NCBI RefSeq assembly: GCF_947502445.1
Contig: NZ_CANMZW010000045.1
Span: 1-47,405 of the forward strand
Length of the DNA stretch: 47,405 nucleotides
DNA from: an uncultured Brevibacillus sp.
GTDB taxonomy: Bacteria; Bacillota; Bacilli; Brevibacillales; Brevibacillaceae
Direction of reading: 5' to 3'
The notes under the pieces were generated by a model. It made no database searches. It worked only from the letters and a program-made list of their open reading frames with translations, and was not told the DNA's origin. This document shows positions 8,156-15,967 of the stretch, piece after piece. Numbering within the stretch: the first letter of the stretch is position 1; the number at the start of each line of letters is the position of its first letter. The position numbers and the translations under genes are program-made.

Positions 8156-9742
8156 TTAGTTTGTTTTATCCGACGCATCTGCTGCCTTCTGTGGCGCTGC
8201 TTTGTCAGCATTGCCTGGCAATGCCGCTGACGCAGAAATCTGATTGGCCGTCAGGGCTGGTTGCGGCTGATTTACAGGACCTTTTTGCATAAAATCGGTA
8301 ATCATTTTGTTCATATCCAGCCCAGAAACGTCTTTTAGCATTTCTGGCAGCTGTGCCATCAGCTTGGTGACGTTTCCGCTCAAGCGATTAACCCCGTCTC
8401 CACTGCCTCCACCAGCATCGACGATCGTGACTTTGTCGATAGCCTTGATTGGCTCAGCGATCTTCTCAGCCAGCTCTGGGAGCATTTTTGCAATAATATC
8501 GAGAACTGCTGCCTGACCGAATTTTTCGAACGCCTCTGCCAGCTTCTCCTTACCTTCCGCTTCTGCTTCCAGCTTGAGACGGGTGACCTCAGCCTCTGCC
8601 GTACCTTTTGCCCTTTCTGCCTCTGCAATCGCCAAACCGTCAAGACGCTTTTGTTCAGCCATCGCTTTTGCTTCTGCTTCAATGCGATATTTCAGGGCAT
8701 CCGCCTCACGCAGCTTTTTGGCTTTTTCCGCCTCTGCCGCTTGCTCGACGGAGTAGCGATCCGCATCTGCTTTTTTCTTTACTTCTGCATCGTATTGTTT
8801 CTCGCGACGCAAAATTTCTTTTTCCTCCAGCTCGATCTCCTTTTGTTTGCGAACCAGATCGATCTTCATCTCTTCTTCCGTTACCTGCTGCTTCGCAACT
8901 GCCTCTTGCAGCTTGTAGGCTTGGTCAGCGCTTGCCTTTGCTTTATCCTGCTCCTGTTTAAACGCAGCGACCTTCAGTTCTTTTTCTTTTTCCGCCTCGG
9001 CGATGTTTGTTTCTTTTAACAGCTCTGCCTTGCGAGCCGATTCCTCTGCTTGTGCCTGCTTGATCCGTGCTTCCTTGTCTGCGTCTGCTTGTGAGATCGT
9101 CGCATCACGCTTAACTGCTGCAATCTGCGGAATCCCCAAGGCTGCGAGGTAACCGTTTTTGTCACGCACGTCCTTGATGGTGAAGCTGACAACGGAAAGA
9201 CCCATTTTTTTCAAGTCCTTGGTCGCCACCGCTTGCACTTCTTGGGCGAAGCGCTCCCGGTTTTTATAGATCTCTTCAACTGTCATACTGCCGAGAATCG
9301 CTCTGAGATAGCCTTCCAATACTTCCTGCGCTTCACTTTTGAGCGCCTCGTCTTTTTTGCCCATGAATTGCTCTGCAGCAGTAGCGATATCCTCGATGGA
9401 ACCGCCAATTTTGATGATGGCTACTCCATCCGCCATCACAGGAACACCCTGCTCTGTATATACCTCTGGTGTCGACACGTCCAGCTTATGGGACAGAAGA
9501 CTCAGAAAATTTGCTTGTTGAAAAATCGGGAGAATAAATGCGCCGCCGCCGCGGACAATCTTCATTTTGCGACCAGACTCGTCGCTGAGTACGTTTTTAC
9601 TGCCCAAATAGCTACCTGTAACGATCATCGCCTCATCTGCACCAACCGTCTTGTAACGCGCCCAAAAGGCGATACCCAAGACGAGAAAAACCGCTACGAC
9701 GACTCCTACTGTCGTGAGGATACCTGGTTCAAAATCAAACAT
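8156..9742 (-). CDS. floT: Flotillin FloT (YuaG)
   Basis: 528 residues. It has one N-terminal hydrophobic segment (about 10-28), then an SPFH/band-7 domain to roughly residue 210. A long charged coiled coil (210-430) follows, rich in EAE/AKA repeats such as AEAEAEGKEKLAEAF, with a Gln/Pro/Ala-rich tail. FloT organises membrane microdomains and membrane fluidity in Bacillales. The gene overlaps the 3' end of the yuaF-like gene by 8 bases, so the two are translationally coupled. This is the yuaF-yuaG order of B. subtilis, driven here by a perfect sigma-W promoter. The tail is slightly longer than the 509-residue B. subtilis protein. Confidence 0.93.
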   Translation of the reverse strand: MFDFEPGILTTVGVVVAVFLVLGIAFWARYKTVGADEAMIVTGSYLGSKNVLSDESGRKMKIVRGGGAFILPIFQQANFLSLLSHKLDVSTPEVYTEQGVPVMADGVAIIKIGGSIEDIATAAEQFMGKKDEALKSEAQEVLEGYLRAILGSMTVEEIYKNRERFAQEVQAVATKDLKKMGLSVVSFTIKDVRDKNGYLAALGIPQIAAVKRDATISQADADKEARIKQAQAEESARKAELLKETNIAEAEKEKELKVAAFKQEQDKAKASADQAYKLQEAVAKQQVTEEEMKIDLVRKQKEIELEEKEILRREKQYDAEVKKKADADRYSVEQAAEAEKAKKLREADALKYRIEAEAKAMAEQKRLDGLAIAEAERAKGTAEAEVTRLKLEAEAEGKEKLAEAFEKFGQAAVLDIIAKMLPELAEKIAEPIKAIDKVTIVDAGGGSGDGVNRLSGNVTKLMAQLPEMLKDVSGLDMNKMITDFMQKGPVNQPQPALTANQISASAALPGNADKAAPQKAADASDKTN

Positions 9743-10280
9743 GCTCCTTCATCTCCTTTTCCCATTCATTGTGGAAAGGCGTTACATACAATACGTGGTC
9801 CCGCACTTCTACCACCACTACACGGGTTCCTTGCTGGATTGTCCGCTGTTCCAGACTCGCTGCCATATGATAAGTCGTACCGCTAATCATGGGGAGCAAT
9901 ACCTCTCCCAAGCCATCCGCCGGAATCGTCGTGTTCACTTCACCAAGCTTGCCTCCCAGCTGATCCATGGAGTATCCGGTGGAGTTTTCTGCCTTGCTCA
10001 TGGGCTTCACCCAGACAAAAAACGCTGCTACTGCCAATCCTCCCCCGATGGCGATGGCCAAAACCAGAACGACCAGCCAGGATAGCGAGGTAAAACGAGA
10101 GAGCAGATAGCCGGCTCCACCAAACGCGGTAAGGCCGCTTACAAGCACAATCGGTTCTACGACAGGCAGTTGAAGCTGACCCAGCCAATCCGAGATCGTA
10201 TCACCAAAAATAAGCGAGATCAGCGTATAGATGAGGCCACCAACGAGGCAAACCATGTAGACGGTTTCAAGTACGCCCAC
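9735..10280 (-). CDS. yuaF: NfeD-like membrane protein YuaF
   Basis: 181 residues from the GTG at 10280, which has AAAGGAG 11 bases upstream. An ATG at 10319 lies on the -10 element of the sigma-W promoter and cannot be in the transcript. Three hydrophobic segments (about 5-27, 48-64, 68-90) precede a soluble beta-rich OB-fold domain ending VVVEVRDHVLYV. NfeD proteins accompany flotillins and are thought to help them function; YuaF is the B. subtilis partner of FloT (174 residues). Its stop lies inside the start of floT. Confidence 0.88.
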   Translation of the reverse strand: MGVLETVYMVCLVGGLIYTLISLIFGDTISDWLGQLQLPVVEPIVLVSGLTAFGGAGYLLSRFTSLSWLVVLVLAIAIGGGLAVAAFFVWVKPMSKAENSTGYSMDQLGGKLGEVNTTIPADGLGEVLLPMISGTTYHMAASLEQRTIQQGTRVVVVEVRDHVLYVTPFHNEWEKEMKEHV

Positions 10281-10318
10281 GATAATCCACTCCTTTCCAA
10301 AAATGCCTCTACTTCTCA

Positions 10319-10344
10319 TACGATCCAGAACGAAAAAGGTTTCA
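10319..10344 (-). promoter_or_regulatory. Sigma-W promoter of yuaF-floT
   Basis: On the minus strand TGAAAC (10344-10339) is followed by exactly 16 bases and then CGTA (10322-10319), the sigma-W consensus. B. subtilis yuaFGI is a known sigma-W operon, so spacing, consensus and gene all agree. The operon should respond to cell-envelope stress and membrane-active antibiotics. Confidence 0.92.
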
Positions 10345-10359
10345 TAATTAAGGAAAATG

Positions 10360-10376
10360 CTCCCTTAAAAAGGGAG
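10360..10376 (-). terminator. Possible weak terminator of mntH
   Basis: CTCCCTT pairs with AAGGGAG around a 3-base loop, 16 bases after the mntH stop; the minus strand continues CATTTTCC, a poor T run. It may only partly insulate yuaF-floT from mntH transcription. Confidence 0.4.
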
Positions 10377-10391
10377 GATTAGGCTTATTAT

Positions 10392-11744
10392 TTATCCGAA
10401 AAAAGTTTGGTAGAGCAAATAAAGGTTCAATCCCATGATAACCGTAGCGACAAACCAGGCGAGCCATTTTAGCCAAGGTGCGTTTACAAACTCACCCATT
10501 TTCGTTTTATCGCTTGTGAATTTGACTAATGGAACGACCGCAAAGGACAGCTGCAACGAAAGGATGACCTGACTGAGGATCAGCAAATCTGTCGCTCCAC
10601 TCTCACCATACATGGCAGTGACAATGACGGCTGGCACGATGGCAATCATCCGCGTGATCAGACGTCGCAGCCAAGGCGTAATACGGAGATTTAAAAAGCC
10701 CTCCATCACAATCTGCCCTGCCAAAGTCCCCGTCAATGTGGAGTTCATCCCCGCCGCCAGCAAGGCTACTCCAAAAAGAATGCTTCCGAGCGTCGTTCCA
10801 AGCAAAGGAGCGAGCAAATGATATGCATCGGCAATGTCTGCTACATCTGTCATTCCTGCGCGGTGAAAAGTCGCCGACGACAGGATCAGAATAGCAGCGT
10901 TAATTCCCATCGCGAAAACCAGTGCAATCGTCGAATCTACAGTCGCAAATTTGATCGCTTCCCGTTTTCCCAAGGTCGTCTGCTCATAGTCACGCGTCTG
11001 TACGATAGAAGAATGGAGGTACAGGTTGTGCGGCATGACCGTAGCGCCTAAAATCCCGATCGCGATATAAAGCATTTCTGGATTTTTGATAATCTCGGTA
11101 GTCGGGATAAAACCGCCGAGAATTCCGGCTACGTCCGGCTGCGACCAGAACATTTCAAATGCGAAGCACGCCCCAATCGTCACAATTAACGCGATAACGA
11201 GCGACTCGACATAACGAAAGCCCTTGTTTTGCAAAAACAGAACAACCATAACGTCCAGTGCGGTAATCAAGACCCCGTAAACAAGCGGGATACCAAACAG
11301 CAAATTAAGTGCAATTGCTGCCCCAATCACTTCTGCAAGATCACATGCTGCGATGGCAAGCTCACACAACACCCAAAGCCCCATGGCGACTGGCTTACTG
11401 TAGTGATCCCGACACGCTTGGGCCAAATCTCGACCAGTAGCAATCCCTAGCTTTCCAGCAAGCGCTTGTAAGAGGATCGCCATCAGATTAGATAGCATAA
11501 TGACCGATAACAGTGAGTAACCAAACAAGGAGCCACCCGCAATATCTGTCGCCCAGTTTCCCGGGTCCATGTACCCTACAGCGACGAGATAGCCGGGACC
11601 AGCAAAAGCTAGAAACTTGCGAAGCCACGAGCCTTTTTGGGGAACTTTCATGGATCGGTGTACCTCTGGCAAGGACGGCTGATCAACTGCCTTTCTCCAG
11701 CCTTGCTCTTGAACAGCTTCATTCGATTTTGATTTCGTCAGCAT
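10392..11744 (-). CDS. mntH: Nramp-family Mn(II) transporter MntH
   Basis: 450 residues with about eleven membrane helices. The two unwound-helix metal motifs of Nramp transporters are seen: DPGN at 60-63 (helix 1) and VMPHNLYLHSS (helix 6). These bind Mn(II) or Fe(II) and couple import to protons. The N-terminal ~40 residues are a soluble extension ending before FLAFAGPGYLVAVGYMD. The gene is monocistronic. Upstream lies a TTGCAA/TATAAT promoter and, in the predicted 5' leader, a palindrome similar to known MntR sites, which fits repression by manganese. Confidence 0.92.
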   Translation of the reverse strand: MLTKSKSNEAVQEQGWRKAVDQPSLPEVHRSMKVPQKGSWLRKFLAFAGPGYLVAVGYMDPGNWATDIAGGSLFGYSLLSVIMLSNLMAILLQALAGKLGIATGRDLAQACRDHYSKPVAMGLWVLCELAIAACDLAEVIGAAIALNLLFGIPLVYGVLITALDVMVVLFLQNKGFRYVESLVIALIVTIGACFAFEMFWSQPDVAGILGGFIPTTEIIKNPEMLYIAIGILGATVMPHNLYLHSSIVQTRDYEQTTLGKREAIKFATVDSTIALVFAMGINAAILILSSATFHRAGMTDVADIADAYHLLAPLLGTTLGSILFGVALLAAGMNSTLTGTLAGQIVMEGFLNLRITPWLRRLITRMIAIVPAVIVTAMYGESGATDLLILSQVILSLQLSFAVVPLVKFTSDKTKMGEFVNAPWLKWLAWFVATVIMGLNLYLLYQTFFG

Positions 11745-11782
11745 GATGTATTCATCCCATTTTGTGGCTCAGGTCATTTTTT

Positions 11783-11796
11783 TTGCACAAGTGCAA
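11783..11796. promoter_or_regulatory. Candidate MntR operator upstream of mntH
   Basis: TTGCAC AA GTGCAA is a perfect 6-2-6 inverted repeat 38 bases before the mntH start. Aligned with the B. subtilis MntR consensus TTTGCCTTAAGGAAAC, the 16 bases from 11782 match at about 10 positions. It sits downstream of the promoter I picked, so it would act as a roadblock or belong to a nearer promoter. Confidence 0.45.
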
Positions 11797-11863
11797 CTTT
11801 TACTCAAAAAAATATAGGAATTAGCCAAAAGCAAAAATGTTTACCTAGCGAAATATATTTCAT

Positions 11864-11891
11864 ATTATACTCCGATTCGGCACATTTGCAA
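11864..11891 (-). promoter_or_regulatory. Candidate sigma-A promoter for mntH
   Basis: TTGCAA (11891-11886), a 16-base spacer, then TATAAT (11869-11864) on the minus strand. This implies a leader of about 115 bases before mntH. Confidence 0.5.
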
Positions 11892-11982
11892 CGATGGATT
11901 GTTGGAATTTTTTCTCTTTCTAATTATTTTATTTCTGATGGTCATTTTCCTAATATCGACCAAGGTTTCTAGCGTTATAGCT

Positions 11983-13413
11983 CTATATTGTTCGCAGCAC
12001 CTTGCCTAATCGCCGAATTCCTTCTTCAATTGCCGTACCCTGTTCCCATGAATAGGTAAGGCGCAGCCAGCCCTGCTCCGCACCATAAACGCCTCCGGGG
12101 GTAAATACGACTCCTTCTCGTATCGCGGCATCCAGTAGCTCACGCTCGTCCCGTGGCTGCAGTAATCGGCACCAGAAATGAAAGCTGCCCAGAGGAACAT
12201 TCCAGACGGCAAAATCCTTCAGCTCTTTTTGCAACGCATCCAGCATAGCCGCTCGCTGTGTATACAAATAATCCGCTAATCGTTCCATCTGATTTCTCCA
12301 CTGTGTACTCTCCAAAAAATGGCGAGCGAGCTGCTGGGAGACACTACTCGTTCCGAAATCCATTTGCTGCTTGGCATCAGCGAGACGCTCGATGACTGCA
12401 CGTGGCCCAACCAGCCATCCGATGCGCAGTCCAGGCGCCACTGTTTTGGATGTACTGTTTAGATACAAAACGGTTCCGCTTGTATCTATCGCTTTTACAG
12501 GAAGAGGCGGCTTTTTGCCTCCTTTTATCGTAAGCGCGCCATAAGCATCATCTTCGACCAGTGGAATCCGCAGCTCCCGACATACCTCAAGCAGTTGCCT
12601 TCGTCTCGCCTGACTCATCACGTTGCTCGTTGGATTGTGGTAGGTAGGATTGGCGAATACCATACGAATCCTGTGCTCCTGATGCAGCAATTTGATTGCC
12701 TCTGGTATAATTCCTTCTTCGTCCAAGGGCAATCTGTATAGCCGCAGCCCTGCCGAACTAAATAACGGCAAGGAATAAGAATAAGACGGCCCCTCCATGG
12801 CGATAGCGTCACCAGGACTGAGCAGGCACAGGGAAATCAGGTGGAGGGCTTGTTGTGCTCCCGAGGTGACGAGAATTTCTTCGGGCGATGCAGTAATCCC
12901 GTATAGCTCCTGTAAATGGGCAGCGAGAACCTCTCGCAGTCTTGGATCACCTTTAGGATGCGCATAGCCGAGTTCAAAACGCATCTCGCCCTGATCCGCT
13001 ATGCTTTGCAGGGTCAAGGGAGGAATCATGGAGGGCGTTAATTCTGCTTTTGCCAAATTGATAATCGACGGATCGAAGCAGGCATCCTGAATCCGCTTCG
13101 CTAACGGGTATGCGGGTAAAAAGGCGCCCCCGTTTGTATATTTGTACCAATTGGGCATTTGCCGTACTCCCCACAAATGCTGGCTGACCCACGTGCCGCT
13201 TCCTTGCCACGATTGCAACAGCCCCATCGCACGCAATTCCTCGTACGCCGCAGATACTGTCCCCCTGTTTACACCGTACCTCCTGGCCAAGACTCTCTCT
13301 GCCGGCAAGGAGCTTCCAGGCTGCAGTTCACCCTCGATGATTTGCTGCTCCAGTCTTTTGGCGATCTGCTGATAAACGGGCTGTTCTTTACTTTTGTCCG
13401 GCTTCCACTCCAT
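11983..13413 (-). CDS. MocR/GntR-type regulator with aminotransferase-fold domain
   Basis: 476 residues from the ATG at 13413, with GGAGGAG upstream; the longer open frame lacks a site. A GntR winged helix occupies about 1-75 (QPGSSLPAERVLARRYGVNRGTVSAAYEEL). The rest is a class-I aminotransferase fold with NPTYHNPTSNVMS and the PLP-lysine region YLNSTSKTVAPGLRIGW, where the lysine of SKT is present. MocR proteins bind PLP or amino-acid adducts and regulate vitamin B6, GABA, taurine or export genes. It is transcribed away from an EamA exporter across 152 bases; this pairing is common and suggests the exporter is its target. Confidence 0.88.
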   Translation of the reverse strand: MEWKPDKSKEQPVYQQIAKRLEQQIIEGELQPGSSLPAERVLARRYGVNRGTVSAAYEELRAMGLLQSWQGSGTWVSQHLWGVRQMPNWYKYTNGGAFLPAYPLAKRIQDACFDPSIINLAKAELTPSMIPPLTLQSIADQGEMRFELGYAHPKGDPRLREVLAAHLQELYGITASPEEILVTSGAQQALHLISLCLLSPGDAIAMEGPSYSYSLPLFSSAGLRLYRLPLDEEGIIPEAIKLLHQEHRIRMVFANPTYHNPTSNVMSQARRRQLLEVCRELRIPLVEDDAYGALTIKGGKKPPLPVKAIDTSGTVLYLNSTSKTVAPGLRIGWLVGPRAVIERLADAKQQMDFGTSSVSQQLARHFLESTQWRNQMERLADYLYTQRAAMLDALQKELKDFAVWNVPLGSFHFWCRLLQPRDERELLDAAIREGVVFTPGGVYGAEQGWLRLTYSWEQGTAIEEGIRRLGKVLRTI

Positions 13414-13464
13414 ACTCCCGTCTCCTCCGTCATGAATCTTGTTATTTATGACTGATGTTCGACA

Positions 13465-13492
13465 AATTGGCCTACTCATCCTGCTGCCAATT
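13465..13492. promoter_or_regulatory. Inverted repeat in the regulator/exporter gap
   Basis: AATTGGC (13465-13471) and GCCAATT (13486-13492) form a perfect 7-bp inverted repeat with centres 21 bases apart, two helical turns. It is a candidate operator for the MocR regulator. Confidence 0.45.
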
Positions 13493-13565
13493 GGATCTAC
13501 CCTTTGATCGTCGACGCTTTTAAGATGAGAAATCATAGACGGTCGCAAAAAAGGATGGGATTTAT

Positions 13566-14504
13566 ATGAGAACAGAGGTCGCCGTGAAAAAAAAGGCGCT
13601 GCAGGAAAACCCGCTTGTGCAAAGCAGCGGCCGCAACGAAAAAATAGGGTTACTGTATGGCTTCATCGGAGTTTGCAGCTTCAGTCTGACATTGCCCGTT
13701 ACAAAAGCCGTGATTTCGGATCTCTCCCCTTTGACTGCAGGCTTGGGGCGTGCCTTGATTGCAGCCATTTTGGCTTGCTTGGTGCTATTAATCAAGCGAG
13801 TGCCTTTCCCTACCTGGCAACAAACCAAAAAGCTGTTTCTGGTAGCAGGTGGTGTCGTAGTAGGGTTTCCCTTTTTCTCGTCTGTAGCGCTGGAGCATGT
13901 CCCGGCAAACCACGGTGCCGTGATTATCGCCCTTCTCCCGTTGGCGACAGCTGGTGCAGGAGCGTTTTTTGCTGGTGAACGTCCGACACGCACGTATTGG
14001 ATCTCCAGTATCATCGCTTGTCTAACCATCATCGCCTACGCCATCAGCTCAGGACTTGGTGCCCTGCAATGGGCTGATCTTTCCCTGCTTGGAGCAGTCA
14101 TCTCGGCTGCGATTGGCTATGCTGTTGGCGGTCAGCTTTCGAAAACAATGGGAGGCTGGCAAGTGATTAGTTGGTCGCTTGTCTTTGCCTTTCCTTTTCT
14201 GGTCGTTCCCATCGCTGGTCCGCTGATTGCCGAACTAAAGCAAGCGACGTGGACTACTTGGCTCGGATTTGGTTACATCTGTGTCGTCAGTCAGTTTCTC
14301 GGTTTCTTTGCCTGGTATCATGGGCTGGCACTTGGTGGTGTTGCCCGGGTAAGCCAGACGCAATACTTGCAGCCATTTCTCTCGATTCTCGCTGCATGGC
14401 TGCTGCTCTCTGAAGCAGTTCCACTCGGAGCAATTGCTGCCGCCGTCATTGTCGTTATTGCGGTAGCAAAAGGCAAATCAGCCCCTGTAAAGGTAAGGGC
14501 TTAA
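13566..14504 (+). CDS. EamA/DMT-superfamily transporter
   Basis: 312 residues, ten predicted membrane helices in two EamA repeats (first begins at GLLYGFIGVCSFSLTLPVTK, second at ADLSLLGAVISAAIGYAVGG). DMT transporters export amino acids, nucleobases or other small metabolites across the cytoplasmic membrane. AAGGATG precedes the ATG at the right distance. The charged N-terminal 28 residues are cytoplasmic. It is divergent from a MocR regulator, so its substrate is probably linked to an amine or amino acid sensed by that regulator. A symmetrical terminator follows. Confidence 0.85.
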   Translation: MRTEVAVKKKALQENPLVQSSGRNEKIGLLYGFIGVCSFSLTLPVTKAVISDLSPLTAGLGRALIAAILACLVLLIKRVPFPTWQQTKKLFLVAGGVVVGFPFFSSVALEHVPANHGAVIIALLPLATAGAGAFFAGERPTRTYWISSIIACLTIIAYAISSGLGALQWADLSLLGAVISAAIGYAVGGQLSKTMGGWQVISWSLVFAFPFLVVPIAGPLIAELKQATWTTWLGFGYICVVSQFLGFFAWYHGLALGGVARVSQTQYLQPFLSILAAWLLLSEAVPLGAIAAAVIVVIAVAKGKSAPVKVRA

Positions 14505-14532
14505 ACAAGCAGGTGGGTTTGACGAGATAGAC

Positions 14533-14577
14533 AAAAAGAAGTGTAGCCTTTGCATAAAAGGCATACACTTCTTTTTT
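14533..14577. terminator. Bidirectional terminator
   Basis: A run of A then GAAGTGTA pairs with TACACTTC followed by a T run, with an inner CCTTT/AAAGG. It lies between the converging exporter and Nudix genes, and the A/T flanks allow termination in both directions. Confidence 0.85.
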
Positions 14578-14601
14578 ACCCTTTGGAATCTTCTGCATGA
14601 A

Positions 14602-15069
14602 TTACTTCTTTTTCCCATCCAGCATGTTTCCTAAATACTCAGCCTTGTAACCCGGATTAGCCAGTGCAGAAATGACCAGCTCTCGCCAAGCATCGTGGTA
14701 CAAAGGCAATGTCCTCCAGTCGTCCAATGAAACCCAGCCCGCCCACTCAATTTCTTCATCATCGAGACCACCGGGGATCGGCTCAGTTTCCTCTCCCATC
14801 AGTTTGGCCAGGACAGCAACCGCAATCGTATGCTTTCCTTCGCCCGAATGACTGATTCGGTCATCCACCCAAAGCAAACGCTCCATACTGACGAGCAGCC
14901 CGGTTTCCTCCCAAACCTCTCTTCTTGTCGCTTCCGGAATCGTCTCCACGTATTCTACATTGCCACCAGGCAAGCTGTAGCAAGGCTCTCCTCCTGTCTT
15001 TTCCCGTATAAGAAGAATCCTGCCCTGATGCTCTACCACCACGGTTACCCTGATGCTTATCGTTTTCAT
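14602..15069 (-). CDS. Nudix hydrolase
   Basis: 155 residues from the ATG at 15069, preceded by AAGGGAG; the longer frame starts inside the upstream gene. A complete Nudix box is present: Gly, five residues, Glu, seven residues, then REVWEETGLL. These glutamates bind Mg(II) for hydrolysis of nucleoside diphosphate-linked substrates. The start MKTISIRVTVVVEHQGRILL and the short length fit MutT-like or ADP-ribose/NTP pyrophosphohydrolases, but substrate is not predictable. It begins 16 bases after the SUFU-like gene, so the two probably share a transcript. Confidence 0.86.
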   Translation of the reverse strand: MKTISIRVTVVVEHQGRILLIREKTGGEPCYSLPGGNVEYVETIPEATRREVWEETGLLVSMERLLWVDDRISHSGEGKHTIAVAVLAKLMGEETEPIPGGLDDEEIEWAGWVSLDDWRTLPLYHDAWRELVISALANPGYKAEYLGNMLDGKKK

Positions 15070-15085
15070 CCTGTTCGCTCCCTTC

Positions 15086-15622
15086 TCATATGGCAGGAGT
15101 ACGCATGACATTCAGGGAATCGACACAAGTTCTCGCAAACAATTCCTCAAGCGCGTCCAGTCCATAGCGTTGTGCGAATACGGCCTCCGATTTGGCAATT
15201 GCATGCAGCATCATGAATCGGATTACGTCTTTGCCGTTTGTATAATATTCGAATCCTACTTCTTCGTAATAGACTGGTGTAACCAGTGCGCAATCAAGCA
15301 CAGAAGTTTCTTGAATAGCTCCTTCTAGCAAGAAAACGCTTCCCTTTTGCAGCAGGGTGTTATGCTCCTCCCATCGTCGCATGACCTGATGAGCGATATT
15401 CGCCAAATGCGTGATCATCGCCCTGTCAAACTGGTAGGAATAGAGTACACATTCACTAGCCCCTGACTTGTGCAGTTCAAGCGTGACATAAGTCCACCAG
15501 CCTCGCTTGTGTGTAGCCGGATAGACAGCTATCAGCACATCTGCTGCTTCGCATTGATACAAATCTCCCTTGTACCCAAAAAAGCTGCTGCAGTGATCCA
15601 TTACCTGCTTTACCACTATCAT
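15086..15622 (-). CDS. SUFU-like (suppressor of fused) domain protein
   Basis: 178 residues from the ATG at 15622, with CGGAGCGG upstream; the frame is open to 15730 without a better site. The central ADVLIAVYPATHKRGWWTYVTLEL and the C-terminal TPVYYEEVGFEYYTNGKDVIRFM resemble bacterial suppressor-of-fused domains: a hydrophobic strand, an aromatic-TYVT strand, and a late E-x-x-x-x-x-x-x-G helix. The domain is common in toxin-immunity contexts and as orphan genes. No toxin is adjacent, and the neighbour is a Nudix hydrolase. Function unknown. The assignment rests on pattern resemblance only. Confidence 0.5.
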   Translation of the reverse strand: MIVVKQVMDHCSSFFGYKGDLYQCEAADVLIAVYPATHKRGWWTYVTLELHKSGASECVLYSYQFDRAMITHLANIAHQVMRRWEEHNTLLQKGSVFLLEGAIQETSVLDCALVTPVYYEEVGFEYYTNGKDVIRFMMLHAIAKSEAVFAQRYGLDALEELFARTCVDSLNVMRTPAI

Positions 15623-15919
15623 ATGTACGTTTCCGCTCCGTAAGAAAACCTTTATTCCAACCGGTTGAAGCAATCGGTTTACTTGGCATTTCCTCCACAC
15701 TGATTTTAGCACACTTGGAGGCGCTATCAAATGAGCGAATCTGAGTCGTTTCTAGTTATTTGTAGCGCATGTCAATTTGTCATTGATTGATAAGTGTCAG
15801 GGGATGACAGTGGATTCTATGCAAAAAGGGTACAAGTTTAGTTCAAAGTAGATTCACATTACGTATGAATACATTACAGACTGATTTTTTGGACAAGTGA
15901 AAGGAATGTTCACACAACG

Positions 15920-15967
15920 ATGACAACTAGACAACATCGGATAGAAGCAGATGACTACTATGACTGA
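15920..15967 (+). CDS. Possible 15-residue leader ORF
   Basis: ATG at 15920, fifteen sense codons (MTTRQHRIEADDYYD), TGA at 15965-15967. It overlaps both candidate ATG starts (15951 and 15960) of the ArsB/NhaD transporter. AAAGGA lies 15 bases upstream, rather far. The main gene has no good ribosome site of its own, so the leader could couple translation. Tentative. Confidence 0.3.
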   Translation: MTTRQHRIEADDYYD

